A DNA stretch of 64,000 nucleotides from Diadema setosum (Eukaryota; Echinodermata; Echinoidea; Diadematoida; Diadematidae): positions 20,058,403 to 20,122,402 of the forward strand of contig NC_092688.1 of the NCBI RefSeq assembly GCF_964275005.1, read 5' to 3'. Position numbers and translations under genes: made by a program. Position 1 is the stretch's first letter. Every line of letters begins with the position of its first letter. Positions 48,201 to 62,200 of the stretch are shown piece by piece. The notes beneath the pieces are model-generated. The model was given only the letters and a program-made list of their open reading frames with translations, was not told where the DNA came from and made no database searches.

Positions 48201-48856
48201 CCCTCAACGTCGAAAACTACTATAGTTTAAGGTGGTTTTGTCCTGCAAAGGATTTTTTTCCTTCGGCAAAGGCCTTTGCCCGAACGGCGACTTCATCACC
48301 ACGGAATTCATTTGGCAAAGGGTCTGAAAACCAGACAATACCAAATTGCGTTTGTTTACAAGCAGAGCGCCACTACGACAAAATGTTGAAAGGTTTGAAT
48401 CAAAAGCGCGGCCGAGCCCAGCAGTGTAAACGGACAAAATTGCGAGGCTCGGCCGCGCAATTGAGGTCGAAAGAAAGAGTGTTGCAAGGTTTATACATCC
48501 ATCCATACATTGTATCATGGTTGTTGTTGTTTTTATGTATGTGTACCAATAAGGAAGAGAGTCTGCTCAGTGTTTGCTTGTATTCTATGTACATGTAAAC
48601 TCATTCCACGTGAGAGCTATTAAATAACTCATTCCACTTGAGAGCTATTAGATACCATAGCAAGGACATTGCACTTTGGGAGTGGCTTTAGGTTTTCCGT
48701 TTGTGGTTACAGCCATTTGATACGCTTTTCACACACTCTTTTCCAGATTTTACTTTTTTTCCCATGTGTGTTCATTAAAGTCATTGTTCATGGCACTGGA
48801 TCGTGTCTTGTTCCTTTTTTTAAGTTTAATAGAGTAAAATGCCACACCATGATCAA

Positions 48857-48887
<31 letters not shown>

Positions 48888-51800
48888 TTTTTTGGGGGGG
48901 GGGGGTTTCAGTAGATAAAATCAGAAAAAGTTTACTTGAAGTTGTACATAAAAGGAACTGTGTATGTATTCATGCAATGGTGTATTGAACCAATGCTATT
49001 GTTTGTCACAAATATCTTACAAATTGCTTATTATTTTTGTTAATGCCCTAGACTCTGAGTGTCATAAAAATAAACTTTTGGGATCAGTATTGAAACAGCT
49101 ACAGTTGTATACCCCCCCCCCCCCCTAAAATCATCTGGTAGATAAGCAGCTTTAATACACTGAGGATAATATGAGGCAGGAGATTCACATTATTCCTTGC
49201 AATGCATGCCAAAAAGGAGTATCGAATTCATGAAGATTTGTGCACGCTTTTGCACAGTACATGTGTAAGTCAGTGGGTGGCACTGGTCATGTGAGGTGAT
49301 GACATCATTACTTCCTGTGTCGCAGTGATGGGCGCTGTACCACTTTCTTGCTAAAATATGTGAAATTGAAAATCACATGACTTCTTTTCTTTTCGTTGAA
49401 GGTCGATGAAATTTTTGACTTGCGTGACGCCTTCACATTTATTCTATTTTAATACTTTATTCTTATGTCAACATGATTATAGACCTCTGGCATTTCACTG
49501 TCAAAAAGGGTGTCTTTAAACTGCCACAAAAGTAGACTACAATCACTATTGGTCAGAATGGCTACATTTAGCAGGATGTCAGCTTTAAAGGAAATTGTGA
49601 ATGGTTACAAGAGTCAAGGCCATTCATAGTGCACAGTCAGGAGACTACTGTTAGCTGTGTGACTGGCATGGTACAACAGCTCACATGATTCTACATCAAT
49701 CTATCATTACAAAAAAAAAAAAAAAAAGATGTGGTAGTCAGGACCATTCTGTAAAATTCTGTGAAATTTATGTATTATTGAGTATGATCACTGATACAAA
49801 TGTAGTGAAATTTGTCAGATAAACTCAATAAAAACTGGATGAGAGACTGCCAATTCTACTGTGTGATGCTTTGAACCACAAAACAAAACGTAACTGTCTG
49901 CAAATGTAGTATGTCATGTCCATTATGCTCGAATTGACAGTTATAATTAATGAGTTGCACACTACGTAGTTCCACTCTCAATGTAAGCTAGTGCTAACTC
50001 TTAGTTTGGATACTTATGAATGCATTCAAGCACTCACTTGTCATATTAGGCTATTGAACATTCAAAGGAATTAGAAGGCTTTTATTAAAGAGATTATGCT
50101 TGCTCCAGTCTGTACATCACTGAGAAGTAATGACATTGTGCTGTGCTTGGTAAATACTCTAATTATATTCTGAAGTACATACATGGATAACCACTTGTCT
50201 ACAAGGCCATTAAATTCTCTGCGTGACAGTTCACAGGTATGTGTGTAAACTTTGTGCACATCTTACTCACTGGCAGGGAAAGGGTTAATGACCATGTATT
50301 CAGTTCCTTTAATAATGTAATATGGTGCTCAACTTTTATGTGAAAGGTGACTTGAGGATTCCAAAGAAAGTTAAAGGCTTTATGCTGCTGCCAAACAGGA
50401 AAGTATGACATTAAATGACAAAAACCCGTTCCAAAAGTCCCTTAATAATTGACATTGCATTTTGTTTCGATGCCCTAGAGAGTGCATTAGTGAGAATGCT
50501 TTGTCTTCCAGAGGCCTTGTTCTGTAATCTATACTTCCTGCAGTCAGACTCAGGTTCACAGATTACTCAATGAAGTTCTTTTGTACCTTGAAAATGGCTC
50601 TGGCAGTGAAAGATGCATTGATGTGGACATCACCCATTTCATTCCTTTCTGCAGGTTGGTTGCTCTGGGGCAGATGTTTTTTGTATACGACCACTCTGTA
50701 GTGGTCAAGGAAGAGGATGACCCGAAGGATGCTATTGCCTACTTCTACCCACCCAGAGTGAGTAAAGGCATTTCATATTATGCAAATTCATGCAAGATCT
50801 GATTATTTTTTCTTCTTCTTGACTTGCAAAAGCGTCAATTTGTGCTGAAGTGTCCAAACAAGTTATTTGGGAGTCACACTGGATGTAATTATGTGATATG
50901 CTCTTGTTTGTATGTAAGATTGCAAGATCTCCGAACTCCTTGTTTTTTATGGTGATCAGTATACTACTAACAATACATTACACAAAAGTTGTGACTGTCA
51001 GATAAAGAAACAAATGCTATTGAGGGTATCGTGAGTTTTGTTATATTTCTTTATTATCATTCAGTCAGTTTCATTTTTTCCTTCTCCTTTGATTTTTACA
51101 TTCAACAAGAAAAGTTTATTGAATCCTTGATTACTGAGCTGTTTAAATGTAAATATAAGTGTAAACATGAAACAAGACATTCTTCTTGGTTTCCTGTACT
51201 GATGTCTTGTTGACAGTTTGACAGTAACTTATTGAGCACTACGTCACTTTACACTCTTAAATAAAATCACACATTTCATGCATGATAAGACAGCAGTGTA
51301 TAATGTGGTCGCCTGATACACATAGTAATTGCTGCCCTACTGTACAAGGAGGACAAGTACCTAAAAATTTCAAAAGTGAGATTATTAAGTTAATTTTGTT
51401 CTGCTTTAACATGCATGTACATGTGTATGTGTCCCACATCTCATGAAAATGCATGATCCATTGTATATGTTTTTGTTTTGTTTTGTTTTATTTTGTTTTG
51501 TTTTGTGTTTTTGCAAGTGTAAGTTGCTCATATAAGGGAAAGCCAAGCAATATGAGATGAGATATACAGTAGTAAAGTCATCTGTAACATAACCTTCATT
51601 CAGTAACTGGAAATAAGCGTGTGGTCACATGGTTTTGATGTATACTGCCAAGAATTCTTCAGTTGTTTCCGACATCAAACCTCATTTTATACTTTGAATC
51701 TATTTCTCTATTGCCAGCAGTTTTGCATTTTCTGGAAAGACAACTGTTCTTGTTGTGACTGCACAAGATACTGTATGATGTTGGGGAAATTGTTCAAAAT

Positions 51801-53178
51801 TGCTAGGTGAATAATAGCATATTTCACTTTTATTTCAGGAGCAGTAAATCAGTTTCCATTGTCGTTTGAGATAAGAAAAGACATTGAGTGTTGAAAGCTC
51901 CTTTCCTACCTTATGCAGTGTATCATGATTATACCCGTTGGTATGAATTATTCACCTTAAAGGTAGGGAATCCCATTTGCATGCCTTAAATGAAGAGTTG
52001 TATAAATACAGTGGTATGTTGAAGAGAGTATCATTTTAGAAACTCCCATAAAGTATTGAAAGGGGAAGGTAACATTTAGTACATTTGTATTGACCGTTAG
52101 ATTTTGAATTGAAATTTTTTCGGGGCTCACCGTAAATTCCAGTACATTACTAGGCTACCTTTGCAGACCCATGCACTGCATGTGTGTCCATCATATATAT
52201 TTTGTGAAGAAAGTTCATCAAAACTTACAAACATTTCCATATATCTTGCCACACACTCTATATGTTATTACATCAGCTCTTATACTTTTAGATTTGAGTT
52301 TATATAGATAAAAAATACAGAAGACTGCAACAAAAAGGCTTAAGTGTGGCTGACACACAGAACTACTGAGTAGTTGAGTTTTGTGCATTATTCAAATTGT
52401 AGATAACTGTTGACTTCCAAATTTCTCAGCAGTGGCCTAAACAATTCCCCTGAGGTTCATATTTAATGTTTTGCTGCATTTTGGGAGGTCTGTAAAAGGT
52501 ATTCCCTACCTTTAAGTACGGAGTTACAAGTGTTTATATGATCCTTACCTAACTCTCAATATCTACATACAAAGTGTGTACAAATGTATGTCTCACATTA
52601 TGATGAAACAACCACCTAACGCAAGTTGCTAAATGTCCATGCATAGAACTAATGTATTGGGGTTTTCAACATCAAAATGAGCTCAAAGTCCTGGATTTAG
52701 GTTAGGGGTACCGTTAACTTTCATGTGTTTTGATTGTTGTCTCTTCGTTTTTTGGGTTTTTTTTTTTCTATTAAGGTAACATGTCTTGTTACATTGCTTG
52801 TTCAAAACTGTAGAAAATCTCACTGCTTTGTTCGCGCTCACTTCTTTCAGTTTTAAGCAAGGGAATGATGTCTCCTCTGTTCCAATCCAATACATTGGTA
52901 TTCAGTATTATGCATGAAAGATGCAAGTAATGGCTGTCGATTGGAAACCATGACTATAAATGAAGTCATTAGTGAAGTAGGCCCCTAGAAGAGGAAGCTC
53001 TTCACAGCTAGTAATGCACTGGTATTTTCCCCTGCATGTTAATGGTGAAAATTCCCTTGAGGGGTAGACTGTCTTCTTTTATCATCATGGGCAAGAAAGA
53101 GAGAAAAAAAATGTAGCGGGAGAACAAGGATGTAGGGACAGTTAGACAAGCCTGATAACGCACTTGTGTGTGTGTGTG

Positions 53179-53212
<34 letters not shown>

Positions 53213-56200
53213 CAGCTTCAGTCTTACTGCTACAACGTAGCACTCGGAAGGGCTGAAAATTAGTATTCCACCAATTGGAGTTTGCTTGCAGTTGCACTTT
53301 ATCAAAAAGCTCTCCCAAGTAATTTGTCTGACTAATGTACAATTTGCGGGGATAAAGTTGAGTTGTTTTGTAGTATTTTGAGATCAAAAGTGTGATGTGA
53401 TAAAAGTTGGTATCAGAGATTTTCATACATGGAGCACCCTTCCCATTCATTATTGGGTATACATGTGTGCAGATTGCTGCTAATACATGATAATTGAGTT
53501 GTGTCCAAGCAGTAGCATCGAATGGCATGCAGAACAAGCTGAAGGCAATTAACTCTCACGCGCAGTAGATAGCGGTATAGCCCTTTGATTTAAATATTTA
53601 TATTATATTGGATGGCTTTGAATGGGATACCAGGGAGTATTGCACAAGTTAGGGCCAATATTGCATGAATCGAAGATGAGTGCAATATTGACCCTAACGA
53701 GTGCAATATTCCCTGGTATTCCGTGAATTAATGCCATCCAATATAATTATTACCTACAATCACATAGAGAAAACATAAACTGCACAAAAATACCAGGCTT
53801 CTACCCGTCTTTGAAGTTGACTCGGCAGTCCCATCCCAGCGCTGAAAAGGGGAAGCCCCTAAAACTGCGTATGAAATAAGCAACTAGTTGCAAGACGTTC
53901 GTGCTCGTGAATTGTAACAAAACGACGTGCACTAGTAGCAAGCGTTTGCGCACTCGAAGCGCTCACGCAACAGACTAGACAGAATACTATTAGTTATCCC
54001 CTGCTTGTTCACGAAATACGGGCAAATGTCTACGGTCTGGTGCCATTATCACCAGACCGTAGATATTTCCCGTATTTCGTAAGAACAAGCAGGGGGTAAC
54101 GATTTTATCTTTTAGTGTAAGTGCTAACCTTCTTCTCGCTGATTTCCCCTCGTGAATGATGTTGAAATCGCCGGCTGTCAGCCATGACCATGTTGACTTA
54201 GGCCTATTGTATGTTTCGCGAGCTGATTACTGCATGCGATGCGCGCATACAAATACGTACACGTACACGCCATAAGATACTGCAGTGCAGTAGCCAGATA
54301 GATATAAGTTGCTGTTGTTTATCAAGTGTCTAGTGGTCTCAGGTTATGTGCGCAATACGCTTGAGGACCGCGCGCTGTCCATTTGTTTTGTACAGGATTA
54401 TCGCGCACTTTCCGATAAGCGTCTTTGGTACACGCGCAGCTGGCTGTGTAATACAGTATCATGACGTCATATCACGTAATACGGGATATATTAAGTGGTT
54501 GATTGACCAATGAGATTACAGAATTCACGATCACTAAAAGATAAAGTGTATTCTTAAACGGCCAGTAACAACGGTAGCCTACTGGGAATAAATATACAAT
54601 GTAGATGCATTTTGTTCAATATGCTGTCATATTGAACGGTAAAAATTGAGCGGAAAACAATACACATTTTTAATGCGCCCCTAAAACTTCCTATAAGTAT
54701 AAAGATGATATGATTGTATTGTATTGTATTACATTGTAATGTATTGTATTGTATTACATTGTAATGTATTGTATTGCATTGCATTGTATTGTATTGTATT
54801 GTATTATATTGAATATTGAGTATTTGTGTTCATTTTTTTGCAAATATTGACAATTTTGCATCCAAACAAGAACAATGTTTTCACTTTTAACAAGACCTGG
54901 TAGCACGGGATTCATAGGTGGCGCGATTCATTTGCTGCCCACCAGGGTACATTAAAAAACCACAAGTATAGCACCAATCAACATACATGTATGTGCATTC
55001 AACTCATTGGTAACACTAACAACCGACTCCAGTAAAAATTCTTTGGCTGGTGTGTATACTTACACAAAGATCAGTGATAAAGCTATCATCTATTGGGGGG
55101 ATTCATGTACATATGGGCCATTCTCCGATAAAGCGTGCAATTACCGTTGTAGAAATGACAAAAATCAACATCAGAGATTTCATTTATTTTTCATAATCTT
55201 AGAAACTTTAATCCCTTAGGAATACAAAACAATCAATGGGTGATTTTTGAGAGCCCATACTTTTCCTAGAAACATTTCCAAACGTAGAGTCCTTTTTTTG
55301 CATAATCACTATTATTAAAACCAAATATCAGATACGTTACCAGAGGTAGCATCACAAAACTGTTGATTGTCTGCTTATTTCTTGCTTTAAAATGGCAATG
55401 ATAATGTAAAACTAAAAGCTTAAACATCTACAAGCATTGTGGAAACATTTTGGAGTCAGCTTTGATCTAATCTGTAATAAGAATGATCGTAATCTATAAA
55501 ATGAAGGCTAAATAAAAATCAAGAACATTTACATATTTTGGCTTGAAATATGTTTCCCTAATCTAACTTTTTACCTGCATTTGAATTACAACAATAATCT
55601 CATTGATTATGTATGCAACTTTATGAACAAGTATTATACCTCTCATAAGTAGCAAATGCCAGGTAACATCTCTGTCAGATTAAATACATTTCGGATCGAA
55701 AGAAGAACGGTGTGTGGTAACGTATCTGACGCATCAGACGTTACGTTAGTATACAATTTTAAACCCAACACCAATCATGCCAATATATTCATTTTAACTT
55801 GTAAGAACATCACAATATAATTATTTTCGTTAAAACACCGCATTTCTAAACGTAAAAAAAATGTTCTCGTCATCGATAGAAGATTAGATCATTCTTCAAT
55901 AAAACTTTGAGATGTACGTAAAATACGAGTCAAGCAGGCACAATTCCACAATGCTTCTTTTCTGATATAGTTCCGAAATTTCGTTATTATGATACACGGA
56001 AGACGGTAAGAATGAAATTGGAAAAGATATAAGCAAGTGATAAATATAAATTCAAATTCCATTGTTCCTGTCTGTAATAAATTAGGTCTGAAGAACCAAT
56101 AAGCGATGGTAACGTATCTGACAAAGTATTTATGTTTATTGACATAATAAACTACCAATTTACATCAAATCCTGATCACTCAAACATATGATTCAAAAAC

Positions 56201-59200
56201 CTGATGCAAAACGTTAGAAATTGTTAGACATCAAATCCTATCGATATTTTCAGAACATAAACCAGCAACGAAGGGAGTGATCTTGACTTTAACCATAATA
56301 CTAACCCCATTTTATGTAAATAAGATGCAACATTATGATGAAAGGTAATAATGAAAGGTAGACCGTTCATGTAGTTGCGTTTGCTGTGAAGTTGAAAAAA
56401 AAAGGTGGGTACCAAAACTCAGCCTCTAAAGTCTTTCTATATGTTATTGTTGAACATAACACGCACATATGCACACACACAAACACAACAAAGCAGAAAG
56501 AAAATGAACTTGTAACATGTCTGATGGCACTTTTTGTAAATGCCACAATAAGTGATAGTACATTTCTGGTTTAGATGAGTATAGGTTTTAACCTTTTGCA
56601 AGATAATCCAAATCCACTTACACGAAATGCTTTACAGCATATAACTCTATGAAGAATTAAGTATTTACTTCATGAAAACGGCCCCGAAGTGACTGAGATG
56701 TCCAAAATAAAGTACAAGAAAGATGTCCAAATAAAAGGCGATGAGCCACCACATTTTGTTTGAAACTTATTCTTTTACTTTATATTGGACATATCGGCCA
56801 CTTTAAAACCGATTTTCTTCAAATAAACTCCTAATTCCTCTTAGAACTATCCTTTCAGCAAGTCATAACAAGAGAGCCCGTTGTAAACCGGTTAAATCCG
56901 CGCGCAAAAGCGCGGCGCGGATAACCTTTTATTTTGTTGGTAACGTATCTGACACTTTTGGTGGTAACGTATCTGACGTGCCGTTACCGTTCTCATACTA
57001 TTATCTACTAAAATATTCATTTTCTCAAAAAAATTTTGTTGTGTGATTAATCATTGCCTTAAGTATTCATAAGTATCTGAGCTTCATTTTTATTTACAGC
57101 ATACTTTTTTCTAAATGAATCAAAGTTTAAGTAACGTATCTGATGTCAGCTTATCGTAACATGAGGCTTCCGCATCTTCGGATCAGTATATTTATTTTGT
57201 AACAAGAGATTCAATGAATAAATCATGGTTCCATGTATGCATTAGGTTGACTTTGTTTAACACATGAAATTACACTGCCATGCGGCATTTCTTTGATCTT
57301 CTCTCAAGAGTCTGAAAAAAGGGTAACGTATCTGACTGCGATTTGGCGACATGATATGAATTATCTCTTAGAAAAATATCGAAACATCATATTGTTATGT
57401 AATATTATTTTTCATTCAGGCACTCGAGGGGCAATGTAATGAGGTACAAAAGATTTGATCTGAATGATATGTTAACAAGTAACAACTTGTTATATGAACA
57501 CTTCCTGTCCTGGCGACATGGGGTTTTTAGGGATACATCAAACTTCGGATCGTATTTCTAATATTATCCCGGACATCCCAATAGCTTTATTGGTATTTAT
57601 TTTACAGGTCTGACCTCTCAGATGAATTTAAGCAAAAAAATTGATTTCTGAGGGACAAAATATCAATTTCAGCTGTATAAACATGCTGGCGACACGAAAA
57701 TCGCAGTTTTGCACGCTTTATTGGAGAATGGCCCATATGTGACCCTGCATCACAAAGCAAACAAAAAGTCGCCAGACGTAGATTCTGAAAAAGCAGACTC
57801 TAAGCTTTAAAATGATGTATAACTGAATTCAAATGGACTCTCCTAACCTACCTAAATATGGGAAAGAACGCGCACACTCTGGAAAAGTGTGAACCAAGAA
57901 AAGAGGCTCTCAAGTACAGGGTCTATCTGTCTATTCAAGCACTTAAAGGTAGGGGATACCTTTTACAGAACTCCCAAAATGCAGCAAAACATTAAAATAT
58001 GAACCTCAGGGGACTTGTTTAGGCCACTGCTTAGAAATTTGGAAGTCAACAGTTATCTACAATTTGAATAATGCACAAAACTCAACTACTCAGTAGTTCT
58101 GTGTGTCAGCCACACTTAAGCCTTTTTGTTGCAGTCTTCTGTATTTTTTATCTATCAACACAAATCTAAAAGTATAAGAGCTGATGTAATAACATATAGA
58201 GTGTGTGGCAAGAATGTATATAGAAATGTTTGTAAGTTTTGATGAACTTTATTCACAAAATATACATGATGGGCACACATGCAGTGCATGGGTCTGCAAA
58301 GGTAGCCTAGTAATGTACTGGAATTTACGGTGAGCCCCGAAAAAAATTCAATTCAAAATCTAACGGTCAATAAAAATGTACTAAATGTTACCTTCCACTT
58401 TCAATACTTTATGGGAGTTTCTAAAATGATACTCTCTTCAACATACCACTGTGTTTACTCTTCATTTAAGGCATGCAAATGGGATTCCCTACCTTTAATC
58501 TTTCCCAAACTGTGCTAGCTGTGTGATGAATGGGACAAAAAACAGGATGTAGACCACTTGAGTAACAACAATGAAGAGATTATCAAATTAAGTTGAAATT
58601 GAGAGTGCTCTATTAACGCATTTTGCCCATGATTAATGCCAACTTTCAAAGCAGTAGCGTTATCCCTTTAAAAGTTATCAGACTTGAAAGTGAAGAGTAC
58701 TTGCAAAGGGCTATCAAGAAATGAAAAGGGGCCTGCTTTTGCCTCCAAGACATCCCTGATCTCACTTCTCTACAAAAAAAAAGAGTTGTAAAAAATTGCT
58801 GAAAATACACTTTCCCATTCATTTTATGATCCCACACTTAAGAATAATTACAAAGGTTTTTAATACCTGGTAATTAGATATTTACATTATGTGCAAAACA
58901 TGAGAGTTCAAAACATTGAATGTAAGCAGCAAAAAAGAGGTAAGCTGCAAAATATTGGGTACTATGTGCTTGTGATGTGCACTCTGTGCACATACAATTT
59001 CTGCAATATTCTCTGATTCTGAGCTTGCAACATGCTCAAATTTCCAGTTGTGGACCACCCTGCTGGGGTGTATAATTTCTCATGTGATATGACATACTTC
59101 TCATCTTCTCCTCATAGGAGATATGGGTCTGCGCAGTGCTTACCCTGGAGAGGTGTAACGTTCAGGCCAGAAATACCACACAGTAATTTGTGAATGAGAA

Positions 59201-62200
59201 CAATACCAACTGAAATGCTGCAGTATCTATTACTGATCGGATAGTATTTTGGCAAAGAGAACAGTGCCAACAAATTACAAAGGTTTTTAATGCCACAGTA
59301 ATTCCAGTTTGAATACACCTTGAACTAGCCTGGTTCAGTTACGGTAATTTTGGGGACGTTCAGTCACTTCTAGCTACTTCTCAAGGCACACTCTGAAAAA
59401 TTGAGACTGAATACAGTGCATGTACATGTATGTACATCTGTGTCAGCGTACAGTGTACATATTGTATTTGTGCAAAGCTCTGCGTGTTTGTGTTTGTGTG
59501 TATTGTGTGTGTTCATATATGTGTTGATTAAGTTATATAAAAAAAAATTATTCTTTTTTATGATAAAAAAATGAAAAAGAAAGTGTAGGGAGGGGTACTT
59601 TTGAAGGATCTAATGTTTTCCAAGTGTACAAACTGTATGTAATGCACTTTGTGAAACAGGGTTCACAGTGAAGTTAATTTCCCCTGAAACAGGCCTAGAG
59701 AACAAGACACCTTCCCACTGAATCTATTAGGGCCTGAAGACACGGAGCCAAGAAATTTAGAGGCTGACACTGGAGTCACATTTGATGAAAATATCACAAG
59801 GCTGGAAGTGTATGTTGAAGGTTACTGAAGATGATTGAAATGGTGAGGTGATAGAGTGTATGATTGCCTCCTCCTCTTGCTGAAGGCAATATTCAAGTAT
59901 AGGAAAGGGGAGGGGTGGAGGAGGGGGAGAGAGGGAAGGAGAGGCAGGATTCAATGAGAAGGAGGAGGAGGAGAGGAGGTAGAAATTACATTTTTGAGAA
60001 GTTATAGGGATGATATAGTTTTGGTTGAGATGGGGCTTCGGGCTTCCAGATTTTTTAAATATTTTTTTTGTGAGTGTGTGTGTTTGTATGAGATAATATG
60101 AAACCTCTTGTGATATATGAAAGAGCATACAATTCTGAGAGAAATTCAAAGTTTATTGATGAAAATCGAAATGGTTGAGACATCCAAAACAAAGTGATTG
60201 AAATAAAAGGTACGTGGGACCACTTGGATTGCTTTAAATTGGATATCTCAGCCACTTCAAAACCAATTTTCATCAAATAAACTTTGAGTTCCTCTCAGAA
60301 TTGTATGCTCTTGAATATCTTGTAAGTGGATATTTAATTATCTCACAAAAATTTTAAAGCTAAATCCCCATCTCGACCAAAAATATACCATCCCATTAAA
60401 TGCATGCATCATGTACAGAGCTGTGGAATAAAGGATTGACAAAAATTAAAGCCCGGAGCAGACTTAAATCAAGATGAGAGAAGAAGGAAACAGGGAATGG
60501 AAAAAAACAAAAGACTCTTAAATTTACATTTTTAGAGGACTTTTTTGCTTGAAGACCCTGTAGCATGGGGATACAATGGAGTGGGGAGGCTGGCCTCATT
60601 CAGATACTACATTGTATGTAAAGGTCTCCAGGTATGAAGGTAGCACATCATCTGTTATGTAGTGAAGTATAATGGGGAGCTCATTATACTCAGCAAGAGC
60701 TAGAGCTCGTGAATTTGCAAGACTGAGGGATTTAGCATACATGAGATGTAGCATTCTTGGGTATGGAGTTAAAGTTGTGTGTGTTTTAAAACTGACAATA
60801 TATAAAATTGATGAAAATTAGTATGTGTTTTACATGTTCCTGAACTGTGGCTTTAAAAAATGCAGCAGCTTGTCATAATTCTGGGAGAATCATGTTTTGA
60901 ATGTTAAAATCAACGATATTCTTTTGCTTTTCACAATCTACTTGACTAGTTTGTCCAATGTCAAATGTCAAGCACTCTTGTGCACATGTGATATAGGCTG
61001 GACTTTATACTGGGAGAGGTAAATTTCTGCTGAAAGTCAATGTTTGTTGAAAACATTTTTGATAATCATGATCTCTGTAGGATGTCAGAGTTCAGATGTA
61101 AAAGAGACAAAAGACAATAAGATGTCGTTTTCAAAGTTCACCTGTATATTGTGGTCCGCAAAATTATATTTGACTGTAGTGTGTGTGATTATTCCAATCT
61201 TTGTCCCTTGTGAACATGTTTGTGTGTGCATTGTCTCACAAAAACTTTTAGAAAACCCATGGCATTGTGAACATCTTTTTTTTTTTTTTTTTTTTTTTTT
61301 TGAGAAACGCAAAAATATCACATGAGGCAAATCAAATAGAATTACTGACCTTTAACAATACACAACTGTCTATATTTGCTGATGGATCATCTATTAATCC
61401 AAACTATGTGGAACACACACAATATCTATAACCAATTTCCGCAAAAAAATCTTGGGTGAAAACCCAATACAGTATTGACTTTGTCCCATCAACACACTGC
61501 CTGAGTTTGAGTAGGTCAGTGTGCAAGTGGCATTCTGCCAAGAACATCGAAACATTAGATTGCCAAATAACATTAACAGGGCTGCCATCTCTCACTCATT
61601 GAGAGTGAGACTCATTTTGGTCCCTTCTCACTCTAAAACTTTATTTCAATTGCATGCATTTCTATTGATCTCACTCATTTTGACTCCGAAATTATAGCAT
61701 TGGCCTATGGGAGTCTCACTCTCAAGTAGTTTCCAATGTTGGCAGCCCTGCATTAAACATTAAATGCTGCATGCATTACATGGATGTTGAAGTGTAGTTT
61801 TATAATCGTGCAGATTTCTTTGTAATGCATATTATTCTTCAACTCCAATTATGAGTGGTATTATACTTCAACACCCGTGAGGTCAAGAGCTAGAGGTGGT
61901 CACTCAGTATGCACTAACTAAATACTTCCTCCTGTGATTGACCGACAGGTTCCTGTGGAGACCCAGTGTATGGTCAGCGGTCAGCTCATGGGCATGGTCA
62001 ACTTCCTCAAGATCCTATGTGGAAGTGAACCCAAGGTCTACAAACTGCGGAAGATGAAGGTCACCACGAAGCACGAGGGCGCTTTCACTCTGGTAGGACA
62101 GGATGTCATAAAAAAAAAACATTGCGGGGTCAGGTCAAGGAAAAATAGTACTCCCTGTCAGAAAACACAAAAAACAAACAAGAACTTTGTTATTATATGG

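Noticed and set aside
48122-48598. 158-codon open frame on the plus strand
   Set aside because: Falls in the GC-rich palindromic element; stop-free length is due to base composition. Frames on the other strand are just as long.
53142-53537. 131-codon minus-strand frame
   Set aside because: Includes the translated (GT)n(CTGT)n microsatellite and no conserved motif; lies in HPS4 intron 2.
55115-57734. CRISPR-like array from the repeated 15-mer
   Set aside because: Spacing is irregular (from 24 to more than 800 bp), one copy is inverted, and this is animal DNA with terminal inverted repeats.
61272-61302. Retrogene poly(A) tail (T31 run)
   Set aside because: No adjacent processed coding sequence or target duplication seen.
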